The notes under the pieces are model-generated. The model saw only the letters and a program-made list of their open reading frames with translations. It was not told the origin of the DNA and did not search any database. From positions 1 through 46,754 of the forward strand of contig DBCN01000064.1 of assembly GCA_002293065.1 (NCBI GenBank): a stretch of 46,754 bases of DNA. The letters run 5' to 3'. This stretch comes from Opitutia bacterium UBA957 (GTDB lineage: Bacteria; Verrucomicrobiota; Verrucomicrobiia; Opitutales; UBA953). Made by a program: the position numbers and the translations under genes. Of this stretch, positions 18,203-28,600 are shown piece by piece (position 1 is the stretch's first letter; each line of letters opens with the position of its first letter).

Positions 18203-21200
18203 ATGTCGCCCAGCTTGCGCCCTCTTTACCTCCTAGCCGTCGCCGTCCTCGGCCTTCCCACCCTGTTCGCTGCCGACGCGGCGGCCGACACCGTCCGCTT
18301 CAACCGTGACATCCGTCCGATCATGTCGGACACCTGCTTCCATTGCCATGGATTCGATGAGAAAACCCGCAAAGGTGGCCTCCGGCTCGACATCCGCGAA
18401 TTCGCGCTCAAGGCCGGCAAGAGCGGGGAGATCGCCATCGTCCCGGGCAAACCCGAAGAATCGGAGATCATCAAGCGAATCTTCACGAAGGACGAAGATG
18501 ACCTCATGCCCGCGAAGGAGTCGCATAAGACCCTCACGCCAGAACAGAAGGAACTCTTCCGTCGCTGGGTAAAGCAGGGCGCCGTCTATGAGCCCCATTG
18601 GGCCTACACGCCGCTGACACCGGTGGCGGTTCCGCCGATGCCCGCAGGGGGACGCAACCCCATCGACGCCTTCATCGGCGCCAAGCTGGCCGAGAAGAAG
18701 ATCGCGCCTTCCGCCGAAGCCTCCAAAGAAAAGCTGCTGCGACGTCTCTCGCTGGACCTCACCGGCTTGCCCCCGACGCCGGCCGAGCTCGCCGCCTTCC
18801 TCTCCGACCCATCGCCCACCGCCTACGAGAAGCAAGTCGATCGCCTACTCGCCTCGCCCCACTACGGTGAACGCATGGCCGTGTGGTGGTTGGATATCGC
18901 CCGCTTCGCCGACACCGTGGGCTTCCACGGCGACCAGAACCAGCGGATCTTCCCTTACCGCGACTACGTGATCAACGCGTTCAACGCGAACAAGCCCTTC
19001 GACGCCTTCACCCGTGAGCAGCTGGCGGGGGACCTCCTGCCGAACGCGACGGAGGAACAGAAGGTCGCCTCCGGCTACAATCGCCTGAACATGATGACCC
19101 GCGAAGGCGGCGCGCAACCGAAGGAGTACCTCGCGAAATACGGCGCCGAGCGCGTCCGCTCGGTGTCCGCCGCTTGGCTGGGTTCGACCTTTGGCTGCGC
19201 CGAATGCCATGACCATAAGTTCGACCCGATCAAGGCCGCCGACTTCTATACCCTGCAGTCCTTCTTCGCCGACGTGAAGCAATGGGGCGTCTATGCGGAT
19301 TACGCCTACACCCCGGAGCCGGAGCTCCGAGGCGTGAACAACGATTCGCCCTTCCCACCTGAAATCAAAACCACGAGCCCTTACCTGAAGAAGCAGGACG
19401 CCCGGGCCCGCCAGGAAATCGCGGCGTTCGCGCAAGCCAAGACGGAGCCCGCCAAGGTCGCCGCCTGGATCGCCGCCCTCCAACCCTTCGCCCAGAAAAA
19501 CCCCGACGGCTGGCTGAAACCTGCGGGGTCCTTTGAAATCCATAAGGCTGCGATGGCGGCCGCCCCCGCGAAGAAGGGCGCCAAAGCCACCCCCAGCCCG
19601 AGCGCGGGAACAGCCGTCGTGGCTTCGCAGCAACCGCTCATCTCCGGCCAGCCGGTCGCCCTCAAGAAAGCCCTCGCCAAAGGCGAGAGCCTGGTCCTCG
19701 CCCTGAAGCCCGGCGCCCTCCGGGTCGCCGCCGTGCGCCTCGCCTTACCCGAAGCCAAAGCCGGTACCCGGAGCAGCCTGACCATCGGCCTATCGGTCCG
19801 AAATGCCGCAGGCAAGGAACGCAAGCTTCCGGTCGCCTTCGCCGATGCCGCCGCGAAAGACCTCAAGCATGCCGGCGGCGTCGAGATCCTTGGCATCGGC
19901 AATACTTGGGCGCTGACGATACCGGCGACAGGAACCGCCTCCGCCGTCTGGCTGCTGGACACACCGGCTGAACTGACCGAAGGCGACACCCTACTGCTCG
20001 CCATCGACGGAGCCAATACTCAGCCCATCCAAGTTTCCGTCACGCCCTTCGGTGGCTACGACCCGTTGACCGTCGGCAAGCTCCCCACGTCCACCGACAA
20101 CCAAGCCGTCGCCTACCTCTGCTCCGTGCAACCCGCGCGAGCCGACTACGAGCAAGTCAAAGTCATGGCCGCCAAGCTGCGCGAGTACCGTCGCGGCGAG
20201 GCGTGGTCGCTCGTGACCGAAGCCCGGGCACCGATCACCGTGCGCATCCTCCCGCGGGGCAACTTCCTGGACACCACCGGCCCAGTCGTCCTCCCCGCCA
20301 CCCCGTCGTTCCTGCCGGGTTACCGTCAGAGCACCGAGCAGCAACGCCTCACGCGCCTCGACCTCGCGAACTGGCTGACCTCCAAGGCAAACCCGATGAC
20401 GGCACGCACCTTCACCAACCGACTCTGGCAAATCTTCCACGGCACCGGACTCTCCGCCGTCCTCGATGACCTCGGCTCGCAAGGTGAACTACCCTCCCAC
20501 CCGGAGCTGCTCGACTGGCTGGCCGTCGAATTCCGCGACCATGGCTGGGACGTCAAGCGCCTGGTCCGTCTCATGGTGACCAGCCGGACGTACCGCCAAA
20601 ACAGCAGCCTGCGTCCCGAACTCAAGGACCTCGATCCCGCCAACCGCCTCTTGGCTTCCCAGAACCCCCGGCGCTTGGATGCGGAATTCATCCGCGACAA
20701 CGCCCTCGCCATCGCCGGCCTGCTGAACGCCGCGGACATCGGCGGCCCGAGCGTGAAACCGTACCAGCCCGACGGCTACTACGAGCCCCTGCAATTCCCG
20801 AACCGGATGTACGTCGCGAACAAGGATGCCGAACAATGGCGCCGTGGTCTCTACATGCACTGGCAACGCATGTTCCTGCACCCGATGTTGGTCAACTTCG
20901 ATGCCCCGGCCCGCGACGAGTGCGTCGCCCTGCGCGGCTCGAGCAACACGCCGCAGCAGGCCCTGACGCTCTTGAATGACCCCACCTTCGTCGAAGCCGC
21001 CCGCGTCCTCGCGGCCCGCCTCCTCGCCAAGCCTGCCGCGGAGGACCGCCTCAACGCCGCCTTCATCCTGGCGGTCGGCCGTGGCATCAAGCCAACCGAG
21101 CGGGCCGCGCTGGAAAAGCTGATCGCCGATCAGCGGGCCTACTACGCGGCCAATCCGGCGGAGGCCACCAAACTCCTGAAGATCGGCCTCACCCCGCCGC

Positions 21201-21286
21201 CCGCCGACGACCCCGCCGTCCACGCCGCGTGGACGCAGGCCTGCCGCGTCCTCCTCAATTCCCACGAAGTCATCACGCGCTACTAA
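18203..21286 (+). CDS. Cytochrome c / DUF1549 / DUF1553 (PSD1) protein 2
   Basis: The protein has 1027 residues from the ATG at 18203, chosen because the signal peptide (YLLAVAVLGLPTLFAADA) begins right after it; a longer frame starts at 18149. PSCyt1 heme motif: C45-FH-C48-H49. DUF1549 follows, with C332-AE-C335-H336-DHKFDP. A long insert (about 430-670) begins with a Lys/Ala/Pro linker (AAPAKKGAKATPSPS) and then beta-rich sequence. DUF1553 (about 720-1000) includes NPMTARTFTNRLWQIFHG and NTPQQALTLLN. It ends at LNSHEVITRY. The heme positions match protein 1 exactly while the inserts differ. It is the first gene of a tight operon with a DUF1501 gene (3-bp gap) and a nagB-like gene. Confidence 0.9.
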   Translation: MSPSLRPLYLLAVAVLGLPTLFAADAAADTVRFNRDIRPIMSDTCFHCHGFDEKTRKGGLRLDIREFALKAGKSGEIAIVPGKPEESEIIKRIFTKDEDDLMPAKESHKTLTPEQKELFRRWVKQGAVYEPHWAYTPLTPVAVPPMPAGGRNPIDAFIGAKLAEKKIAPSAEASKEKLLRRLSLDLTGLPPTPAELAAFLSDPSPTAYEKQVDRLLASPHYGERMAVWWLDIARFADTVGFHGDQNQRIFPYRDYVINAFNANKPFDAFTREQLAGDLLPNATEEQKVASGYNRLNMMTREGGAQPKEYLAKYGAERVRSVSAAWLGSTFGCAECHDHKFDPIKAADFYTLQSFFADVKQWGVYADYAYTPEPELRGVNNDSPFPPEIKTTSPYLKKQDARARQEIAAFAQAKTEPAKVAAWIAALQPFAQKNPDGWLKPAGSFEIHKAAMAAAPAKKGAKATPSPSAGTAVVASQQPLISGQPVALKKALAKGESLVLALKPGALRVAAVRLALPEAKAGTRSSLTIGLSVRNAAGKERKLPVAFADAAAKDLKHAGGVEILGIGNTWALTIPATGTASAVWLLDTPAELTEGDTLLLAIDGANTQPIQVSVTPFGGYDPLTVGKLPTSTDNQAVAYLCSVQPARADYEQVKVMAAKLREYRRGEAWSLVTEARAPITVRILPRGNFLDTTGPVVLPATPSFLPGYRQSTEQQRLTRLDLANWLTSKANPMTARTFTNRLWQIFHGTGLSAVLDDLGSQGELPSHPELLDWLAVEFRDHGWDVKRLVRLMVTSRTYRQNSSLRPELKDLDPANRLLASQNPRRLDAEFIRDNALAIAGLLNAADIGGPSVKPYQPDGYYEPLQFPNRMYVANKDAEQWRRGLYMHWQRMFLHPMLVNFDAPARDECVALRGSSNTPQQALTLLNDPTFVEAARVLAARLLAKPAAEDRLNAAFILAVGRGIKPTERAALEKLIADQRAYYAANPAEATKLLKIGLTPPPADDPAVHAAWTQACRVLLNSHEVITRY

Positions 21287-21289
21287 GCC

Positions 21290-22732
21290 ATGCACCCTTA
21301 CGACCCCATCGCGCATACGCTGTCGATCAACCGACGCAGTTTCCTGACCAAGAGCGCCTACGGCTTGGGCGGCGCCGCCTTCGCCATGCTCGCGGCCAAA
21401 GGCCTCGCCGCCACGGACGGCCCCGCTGACCCCGCTTTCTCCAAAGGTTTCCTGAAGTCCCCGCACTTCCCCGTGAAGGCGAAGCGCGTCATCTACCTCT
21501 GCATGGCGGGTGGCCCCTCGCACCTCGAGACCTTCGATTGGAAGCCCGCGCTCAAGAAGCTCGATGGCCAAGCCTTCCCCGAGTCCTTCACCAAGGGGCA
21601 GCAACTCGCCCAGTTGCAGGGTGCCGTGCTTAAGGCCCGCGGCTCGTTCGTCGACTACAAGAAATACGGCAAGGCCGGCATCGAGATCAGCGACCTCTTC
21701 CCGCATATCGGCGGTCAAGCCGACGACCTCTGCGTCATCCGCTCGATGCGGACCGAGCAGATCAACCATGACACGGCGCACGCGTTCATGAACACGGGGT
21801 CGATCATCAAGGGCCGCCCGAGCATGGGCTCCTGGCTGCTCTACGGCTTGGGCGCCGAGACCGAAAACCTCCCTGGTTACATCGTCCTCACCTCGGCCGG
21901 CAAGACCGGCCTGCAGCCGATTTCCTCCCGCCAATGGTCCAGCGGCGCCTTACCCAGCAAATACCAAGGCATCCTGTTCCAATCCAAGGGTGAAGCGGTG
22001 CACTACATCGGCAATCCCCAGGGCGTCTGCCAGAGCACCCAGCGTCAAGTCGTCGATGAGATCCGCCGCCTCAACGGCACGCTCGCCGAGGAGACCATCG
22101 ACCCGGAAATCGCCACGCGCATCGCGCAGTATGAACTCGCCTTCAAGATGCAGTCGAGCGTACCCGACCTGCTCGACTTCAAGAACGAGTCGCCCAAGAC
22201 CCTCGAGAAGTACGGGATCAAGGAAGTCGGGGACGGTTCCTTCGCGTCCAATTGCCTCATGGCCCGTCGCTTGGCGGAGCGCGGTGTCCGCATGATCCAA
22301 CTCTACCACCGCGCCTGGGATCACCATGGCGGCATCGAGGACGGCATGCGCTCGGCCGCCAAAGACGTCGACCAAGCCACCGCGGCGTTGATCGCCGACC
22401 TCAAGCAGCGTGGCATGTTGGAGGACACCTTGCTGCTCTGGGGCGGCGAATTCGGCCGCACCCCGATGGGGCAAGGCTCGGGCCGCGACCACCACATCTT
22501 GGGTTTCAGCGTCTTCCTGGCCGGCGGGGGCGTCAAGTCCGGCACCGTCTACGGAAATACCGACGAACTCGGTTATCGCTCCGTCGAGAACATCGTCGAT
22601 GTGCATGACCTGCACGCGACGATGCTTGCCCTCATGGGCATCGAACACACGCGCCTGACCGTGAAGCTCCAAGGACTCGACATCCGCCTGACAGGCGTCG
22701 CCGGCAAGCAGGTCAAGGGCATCATGGCCTGA
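21290..22732 (+). CDS. Tat-exported DUF1501 protein 2
   Basis: A 480-residue protein. The twin-arginine signal NRRSFLTK (14-21) is followed by the hydrophobic GLGGAAFAMLAA. Conserved family segments are IYLCMAGGPSHLETFDWKP, RMIQLYHRAWDHHGG, WGGEFGRTP and GRDHHILGF. The last two resemble metal sites of the alkaline phosphatase superfamily. The gene begins 3 bases after PSD1 protein 2 ends, and a NagB homologue begins 2 bases after its stop, so the three are very likely one translational unit. The function of DUF1501 is not established; the link here is to an amino-sugar-type enzyme. Confidence 0.9.
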   Translation: MHPYDPIAHTLSINRRSFLTKSAYGLGGAAFAMLAAKGLAATDGPADPAFSKGFLKSPHFPVKAKRVIYLCMAGGPSHLETFDWKPALKKLDGQAFPESFTKGQQLAQLQGAVLKARGSFVDYKKYGKAGIEISDLFPHIGGQADDLCVIRSMRTEQINHDTAHAFMNTGSIIKGRPSMGSWLLYGLGAETENLPGYIVLTSAGKTGLQPISSRQWSSGALPSKYQGILFQSKGEAVHYIGNPQGVCQSTQRQVVDEIRRLNGTLAEETIDPEIATRIAQYELAFKMQSSVPDLLDFKNESPKTLEKYGIKEVGDGSFASNCLMARRLAERGVRMIQLYHRAWDHHGGIEDGMRSAAKDVDQATAALIADLKQRGMLEDTLLLWGGEFGRTPMGQGSGRDHHILGFSVFLAGGGVKSGTVYGNTDELGYRSVENIVDVHDLHATMLALMGIEHTRLTVKLQGLDIRLTGVAGKQVKGIMA

Positions 22733-22734
22733 CG

Positions 22735-23502
22735 ATGGTCCGGCCCGACCACCCCATCCCCACGGACGTCCGCCGGACGCGAGCGGAGATGGGACGTCGC
22801 GCGGCCGAGCACGTCGTCACCATCCTCGCCCAGACCCTGGCCGCGCAACCTCGCGCCCGGGTCGTCTTCGCCTGCGCCCCTTCGCAAAACGAATTCCTCG
22901 CCGAGCTCATCAGCCAAAGCCAAGGCCTCATCGACTGGGCGCGCATCGATGGCTTCCATATGGATGAGTATATCGGACTCGGCGCGAAACACCCCGCCGG
23001 TTTCCGGACGTACCTTCGACGACGCCTCCTCGACCACGTCCGCCTCGGCAGCTTCGCCGAGATCCACGGTGAAGCCGCGGACAGCGCGCAAGAAGCCACT
23101 CGCTACGCCGCCATGCTCGCCGCCGCCCCCATCGACCTCATCTGCCTCGGCATCGGTGAAAACGGCCACATCGCGTTCAACGACCCGCCCGTGGCCGACT
23201 TCGACGACCCCGTGCGCGTCAAGGTCGTCGACCTCGATCACGCTTGCCGACAGCAGCAATTGAACGACGGCTGCTTCGCCTCCTTGGCGGACGTCCCCCC
23301 CAAAGCCTTGAGCCTGACCATTCCAGTCTTCCGGCAAGCCCGGCACCTGAGCGTCGTCGTTCCGGGCATGCGTAAAGCCCAAGCCGTCGCGGCCGCCTGC
23401 CTAGGACCGCTGACCCCGAAATGCCCGGCCTCGATCCTAAGGACACACCCAAGCGTTCGCCTGTTCCTCGACGAGTTCGCCGCCCTGCAGTTAAAAGCCT
23501 AG
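22735..23502 (+). CDS. Glucosamine-6-phosphate deaminase-like protein (NagB family)
   Basis: A 255-residue cytoplasmic protein with no signal. It has the NagB landmarks GFHMDEYIGL (73-82) and GIGENGHIAFND (139-150). Aligned with E. coli NagB, D72 corresponds to D77 and H143 to H145. D141 is replaced by N143, as in some other NagBs, and E148 by D150. The PVC-type motif FNDPPVADFDDP follows. NagB isomerises and deaminates glucosamine-6-phosphate to fructose-6-phosphate. The changed acidic residue and separate subfamily mean the true substrate could be another sugar phosphate. Its 2-bp coupling to an exported PSD1/DUF1501 pair suggests it handles the imported product. Confidence 0.8.
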   Translation: MVRPDHPIPTDVRRTRAEMGRRAAEHVVTILAQTLAAQPRARVVFACAPSQNEFLAELISQSQGLIDWARIDGFHMDEYIGLGAKHPAGFRTYLRRRLLDHVRLGSFAEIHGEAADSAQEATRYAAMLAAAPIDLICLGIGENGHIAFNDPPVADFDDPVRVKVVDLDHACRQQQLNDGCFASLADVPPKALSLTIPVFRQARHLSVVVPGMRKAQAVAAACLGPLTPKCPASILRTHPSVRLFLDEFAALQLKA

Positions 23503-23589
23503 GGGCCGTTCATGGCATCCAGGGAAGACCCATCATTATTTACCCGTCTTTAGCCTTCTCATGAGTCGGGGTTGGGCTAACTTCTGTTC

Positions 23590-24285
23590 ATGTCCCCACG
23601 CACCCTCCTCCCACTCTGGGCGGCGATCTTCTCGTCCGTCCTTGCTTCCCCTCTGGCCATCGCGGCCGATGCCCCGGCCGCGACCGTGGCGACGGCACCA
23701 GCCTCCACCCCCGGCGCCAAGGTCGAACTCTTCAACGGCAAGGACCTCACCGGGTGGACCTCCTTCCTGAAGGGCGGCGCCCCCGCCGCCGAAACCTGGT
23801 CGGTCAAGGACGGCCTCTTGGTCTGCACCGGCAAGCCCAACGGCTTCCTCCGCACCGAGAAGTCCTACAAACAATATAAGTTCACGGTCGAATGGCGCTT
23901 CACCAAACCCGGCAACACCGGCGTCGTCGTCCACATGACCGCGCCCGACGCCATCTGGCCGAAGAGCATCGAGTGCCAAGGCATGCACAAGAACCAAGGC
24001 GACTTCTATCTCTGGTCCGGCGCCACGGCCAAGGAAGGCGTCGCGCTGAAGGCCAAGGATGGCACCGTCCGGGGTTACCGCATCGGCAAACAGCTCGACG
24101 CGGAAAAGCCCGCCGGCGAATGGAACACCTTCACCACGATCTGCGACAAGGATACCGTGACCATCCTGGTCAACGGCAAGGAAGTGAACAAGGCGACCGG
24201 CCTGAACCTCACCGAAGGCGCCATCGGCCTCCAATCCGAAGGCGGCGCCTTCGAAGTGAAGCGCTGCACGCTCGAACCTCTCTAA
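23590..24285 (+). CDS. Exported DUF1080 (3-keto-disaccharide hydrolase-like) protein
   Basis: A 231-residue protein with a signal peptide (about 1-25), then a single DUF1080 concanavalin-like beta-sandwich. It begins VELFNGKDLTGW and contains NTGVVVHM, SIECQG and GEWNTFTTICDKDTVTILVNG. DUF1080 proteins are annotated as 3-keto-disaccharide hydrolases: they are thought to cleave glycosides after oxidation at C3. It starts 87 bp after the nagB-like gene and 18 bp before a double-DUF1080 gene, so it probably heads a second operon running to 30212. Confidence 0.85.
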   Translation: MSPRTLLPLWAAIFSSVLASPLAIAADAPAATVATAPASTPGAKVELFNGKDLTGWTSFLKGGAPAAETWSVKDGLLVCTGKPNGFLRTEKSYKQYKFTVEWRFTKPGNTGVVVHMTAPDAIWPKSIECQGMHKNQGDFYLWSGATAKEGVALKAKDGTVRGYRIGKQLDAEKPAGEWNTFTTICDKDTVTILVNGKEVNKATGLNLTEGAIGLQSEGGAFEVKRCTLEPL

Positions 24286-24303
24286 GCACCCTTTCCTCAC
24301 CCC

Positions 24304-25605
24304 ATGCGTCTTCTCGCCCTCCTCCTCGCCTCCGTCGCCTTGACGGCCGCGCCCACGCCCCCCGAAGGCTTTACCTCGCTCTATAACGGCAAGGACCTCA
24401 CCGGTTGGCGCGGCGGCGACACCTCCGATCACCGGGCCTACCTCGCCCTTTCCCCCGAAAAGCGGGCCGAGCGCGACAAAGCCTGGACCGCCGACATGCG
24501 GACGCACTGGAAGGCCGAAGGCGACGAACTCGTCAACGACGGCAAGGGCAAGTACGCCACCACCGAGAAGGAATACGGCGACATCGAGTTGACCCTCGAG
24601 TACAATATGGCGCCCCTCGGCGACTCCGGCATCTACCTCCGCAACGTGCCGCAAGTGCAGATTTGGGACCCCGCCAACGCCAAGGAAAAGAAGAACGGCG
24701 CCGACAAAGGCAGCGGCGCGCTGTGGAACAACGGCCTGAACAACGGCAAGTTCCCGCTCGTCCTCGCCGACAAGGCACCCGGCGAATGGAATACGCTGCG
24801 CATCGTCATGGTCGGGGCGCGCGTCAGCATCTGGCTCAACGGCAAGCAGACCGTCGATCACGCCAGCCTCGAGAACTTCTATGACCGCAAAGTGGCCGTC
24901 CCGGCCAAGGGCCCGATTTGCCTCCAGACCCACGGCGCCCCGATCCGCTGGCGCAACATCTTCGTCCGCGAAATCAACGGCGCCGAAGCCAACAAGTACC
25001 TCGCCTCGAAGGGCACCGAAGGCTTCAAGACCATCTTCAACGGCAAGGACCTCACCGACTGGAAGGGCGCGACCGACCAATACGAAGTCGTGGATGGCGC
25101 CATCTTCTGCAAGCCCGGCAAAGGCGGCAACCTCTACCACAAGGACGACCTGACCGACTTCGTTGCCCGCCTCGAATTCAAGGTGCCCGCCGGCGGCAAT
25201 AACGGCCTCTGCCTCCGCTTCCCCGGCACCGGCAACACCGCCTATGTCGGCATGTGCGAACTCCAGGTGCTGGACGACAACTACGACAAGGTGAAGGGCA
25301 AGCTCGACCCGCGCCAAGTCCACGGCTCGGCGTACGGCATGGTCGGCGCCCAGCGCGGCTACCAGCGTCCCATCGGCGAGTGGAATTACCAGGAAGTCAC
25401 CGTCAAAGGCTCGAACCTCAAGGTTGAGCTCAACGGTTTCGTCATCCTCGACGCCGACCTCAGCAAGGTCGACATGGCCACGGTCATGGGCAAGAGCGCC
25501 CACCCGGGCAAGGATCGCAAGAACGGCTTCTTCGGCTTCGCCGGCCACGGTGATGCCGTCGGTTTCCGCGCCCTCGCCATCAAGTCCCTCGCCGAAGCCA
25601 AATAA
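24304..25605 (+). CDS. Exported protein with two DUF1080 domains
   Basis: A 433-residue protein with a short signal peptide (LLALLLASVALTAA). The first DUF1080 domain (about 19-220) opens with FTSLYNGKDLTGWRGGD and carries a helical insert (SPEKRAERDKAW). The second (about 235-430) opens with FKTIFNGKDLTDWKG. Both repeat the GEWN plus 'NG' beta-sandwich pattern, indicating internal duplication. The family is associated with hydrolysis of 3-keto glycosides; which domain is catalytic cannot be told here. It is followed 3 bp later by PSD1 protein 3. Confidence 0.85.
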   Translation: MRLLALLLASVALTAAPTPPEGFTSLYNGKDLTGWRGGDTSDHRAYLALSPEKRAERDKAWTADMRTHWKAEGDELVNDGKGKYATTEKEYGDIELTLEYNMAPLGDSGIYLRNVPQVQIWDPANAKEKKNGADKGSGALWNNGLNNGKFPLVLADKAPGEWNTLRIVMVGARVSIWLNGKQTVDHASLENFYDRKVAVPAKGPICLQTHGAPIRWRNIFVREINGAEANKYLASKGTEGFKTIFNGKDLTDWKGATDQYEVVDGAIFCKPGKGGNLYHKDDLTDFVARLEFKVPAGGNNGLCLRFPGTGNTAYVGMCELQVLDDNYDKVKGKLDPRQVHGSAYGMVGAQRGYQRPIGEWNYQEVTVKGSNLKVELNGFVILDADLSKVDMATVMGKSAHPGKDRKNGFFGFAGHGDAVGFRALAIKSLAEAK

Positions 25606-25608
25606 ACC

Positions 25609-28600
25609 ATGCGCGTCCGTCGGTCCGCCCTCGTGGTCCTGCTCGCCGCCGCCTCCGCGGTGCTGGCGGAGGACCGTGTCGAATTCAACCGCGACATCCG
25701 CCCCATCTTCTCCGACACCTGCTACGCCTGCCACGGACCGGACGAAGCGAAGATGAAGGGCAAGCTCCGACTCGACTCGCTCGAGGCCGCGCGGCGGGGC
25801 GGGAAGTCGGGCGACCCCGCGATCGTCCCCGGGCACCCCGAGCGAAGTGAGGTGATGAAGCGTCTGCTGACGACGGATGCGGACGACCACATGCCACCCG
25901 CGGAGTTCCACAAGGTCCTCTCGAAGGAGCAGATTGATTTGGTGGCCCGCTGGATCAAGGAAGGCGCCGTCTACCAAGGGCACTGGGCCTTCCAAACGCC
26001 GAAGAAGCCAGCGGTCCCCGCCATCCCCGCCGGGGGCAACGCCATCGATGGCTTCGTCGCCCAAGCGCGGAGCGCCAAAGGCTTGAGCGGTACTCCCGAG
26101 GCCCCCCGCACCACCCTCCTCCGCCGAGCCGCGCTCGACCTGACCGGCCTGCCGCCCTCCGAAGCGGACCTCGCCGCTTTCCTTGCCGACACCTCACCTG
26201 ATGCATGGTCCAAGGCCTTGGACCGCCTCTTGGCTTCGCCGCACTACGGCGAACGCATGGCGGCCCAATGGCTCGATTTCGCACGCTACGCCGACAGCAA
26301 TGGTTTCCAGAGCGACACCACACGAACGATGTGGCCCTGGCGCGACTGGGTCATCCGCGCCTACAACTCCAACAAGCCCTTTGACGCCTTCACGATCGAG
26401 CAGCTCGCCGGCGACCTGCTCCCCAACCCGACCGAAGACCAAATCGTCGCAACCGGGTTCAACCGCAACCACCGCCTGAACGGCGAGGGAGGTCGCATCG
26501 TGGCGGAGTGGGCCGTTGAAACCGTCATCGACCGCGTCGAGACGACCGGTTCGACCTGGATGGCGCTGACGATGAATTGCTGCCGTTGCCACGACCATAA
26601 GTACGACCCGATTTCCCAGAAGGAATTCTTCCAATTCTTCGCCTACTTCAACTCCAACGACGAAACGGGCGTGCTCGGCGAGTTCGGCGGCTCGGCTTCG
26701 ACCCGCATGGGCGGCAACACGCCGCCGACCTACACCTTCGCCACGCCGGCAGCCAAGGCCCGGCTCGCCGAAGTGGAAAAAGCCATCGCCGAAGCGGAAC
26801 TCGCGGTGAAGGCCGCGAGCAAGAATGTCGCCACAGCGCAAAGCGCCTGGGAGCGGAAGCTCCGGCAAGGCTTCGCCGGCAAGACCGCAACCTGGTCGGC
26901 GCTTGGCGCGGCCCAAGCCGTCAGCAACGGCGGCGCCACCCTCAAGCAACAACCCGACGGCAGTTGGCTCGTCGGCGGCAAAAATCCCGACAAGGACGTT
27001 TATACCATCACGGCGCCCATCCCCGCGGGCGAACTCACGGGTCTGCTGCTCGAGGTCATGCCCGATGCTTCCTTGCCCACGCAAAGCCTCGGACGGGCTC
27101 CGAACGGAAACTTCGTGTTGAGCGGAGTGGATGCCATCCTGACCTTGGCTAATGGCAAGAAGGTCGAGCTCGACTTCGTCGATGCCCAAGCCGACTTCAG
27201 CCAAGACGGTTGGCCGATCAAGAGCCTCGTGGAAGGTGGCGCCGCCACCAAGGGCGCAAAGAAAGCGCGGCCTGCTCGCGCCAAGACCGGTACGGGCTGG
27301 GCCATCGGCGGCAACGCGGCCGAAAATCGCGTCCCCCGCAAAGGCCTCTTCATGTTGATGCCGACGGCCGTGCCCCCGGGTGCGACCTTGACCATCGCCT
27401 TACGCTGCGAAACGCTGCCCAACCATAACGTCGGCCGCTTCCGCCTCAGCACGACGGGTCTCCCCGCAAGCCTCGTGAGCCTGAAGGACACCCCGCAAGC
27501 CACCGAACTCCGCGCCCTCATCCTGAAGGATGCGGCCACCCGTACGGTCGACGAACGCAAGGCACTGGCCAAGGCGTTTGCCGATAGCCCGGAACACCCG
27601 AAACGTTCCGCCGACGCGCAGCTCGCCGGCCTGCGGAACACCAAGAGCACGCTCCCTGGCATCATCGACGTCATGGTGATGAAGGAGCTCGCGAAGCCGA
27701 AGGATGCCTTCTTGCTCGACCGCGGCGAATACGACAAACCCACCGTCAAGGTCGAACGCAAGTTACCGGCGGCACTCCCGCCCCTACCCGCCGGCGAACC
27801 GAACAACCGCCTCGGCTTCGCCCGTTGGCTCGTCAGCGGCCAACACCCGCTCACCGCCCGCGTTTGGGTCAACCGCGCGTGGGAGAACTTCTTCGGCACG
27901 GGCCTCGTGAAGACCTCGGAGAACTTTGGTTCGCAGGCCGAATGGCCCAGCCACCCGGAGTTGCTCGACTGGCTCGCCGTCGACTTTGCCGAAAACGGCT
28001 GGGACATGAAACGCCTGCAGAAGCTCATCCTGATGAGCCAAGCCTACCGCCAGAGCACGGTCGTGACGCCGGAGAAACTGGAGAAGGACCCAGAGAACCG
28101 CTGGATCTCACGGGGCCCCCGCTTCCGCCTTCCAGCCGAGACCATCCGCGACCAAGCCCTCGCCGTAAGTGGGTTGTTGGTCCCCAAGGTCGGTGGCGTC
28201 AGCGTGAAGCCCTACATGCCCGAAGCCGTCTGGGACGAAACCAGCGTCTACGGCGACATGCGCAACTACAAGGCCGACACAGGCGAAGGCCTCTACCGCC
28301 GCTCGCTCTACACCATCTGGAAACGCACCGCGGCCCCGCCCTCCATGCTGCTCTTCGACTCCGCCACCCGCGAGGTCTGCACCGTAAAGCGCTTCCGGAG
28401 CAACACGCCGATGCAGGCCCTCTCGCTCCTGAATGAAGTCACCTTCGTGGAAGCATCGCGCAAATTGGCCGAACTCACCCTTCGCCAACCCGGCACCATC
28501 GACCAACGCTTGGCCTGGGCGTTCCAGCGCGTCACCTGCCGTCCCGGTACGCCCGCCGAACTCACCGTCCTGCGCAAGGGGCTCGACCGACGCCTGACGG

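Noticed and set aside
23536..26064. An 842-codon minus-strand frame opposite the DUF1080 genes
   Set aside because: Shadow of well-supported + strand genes; no domain signature.
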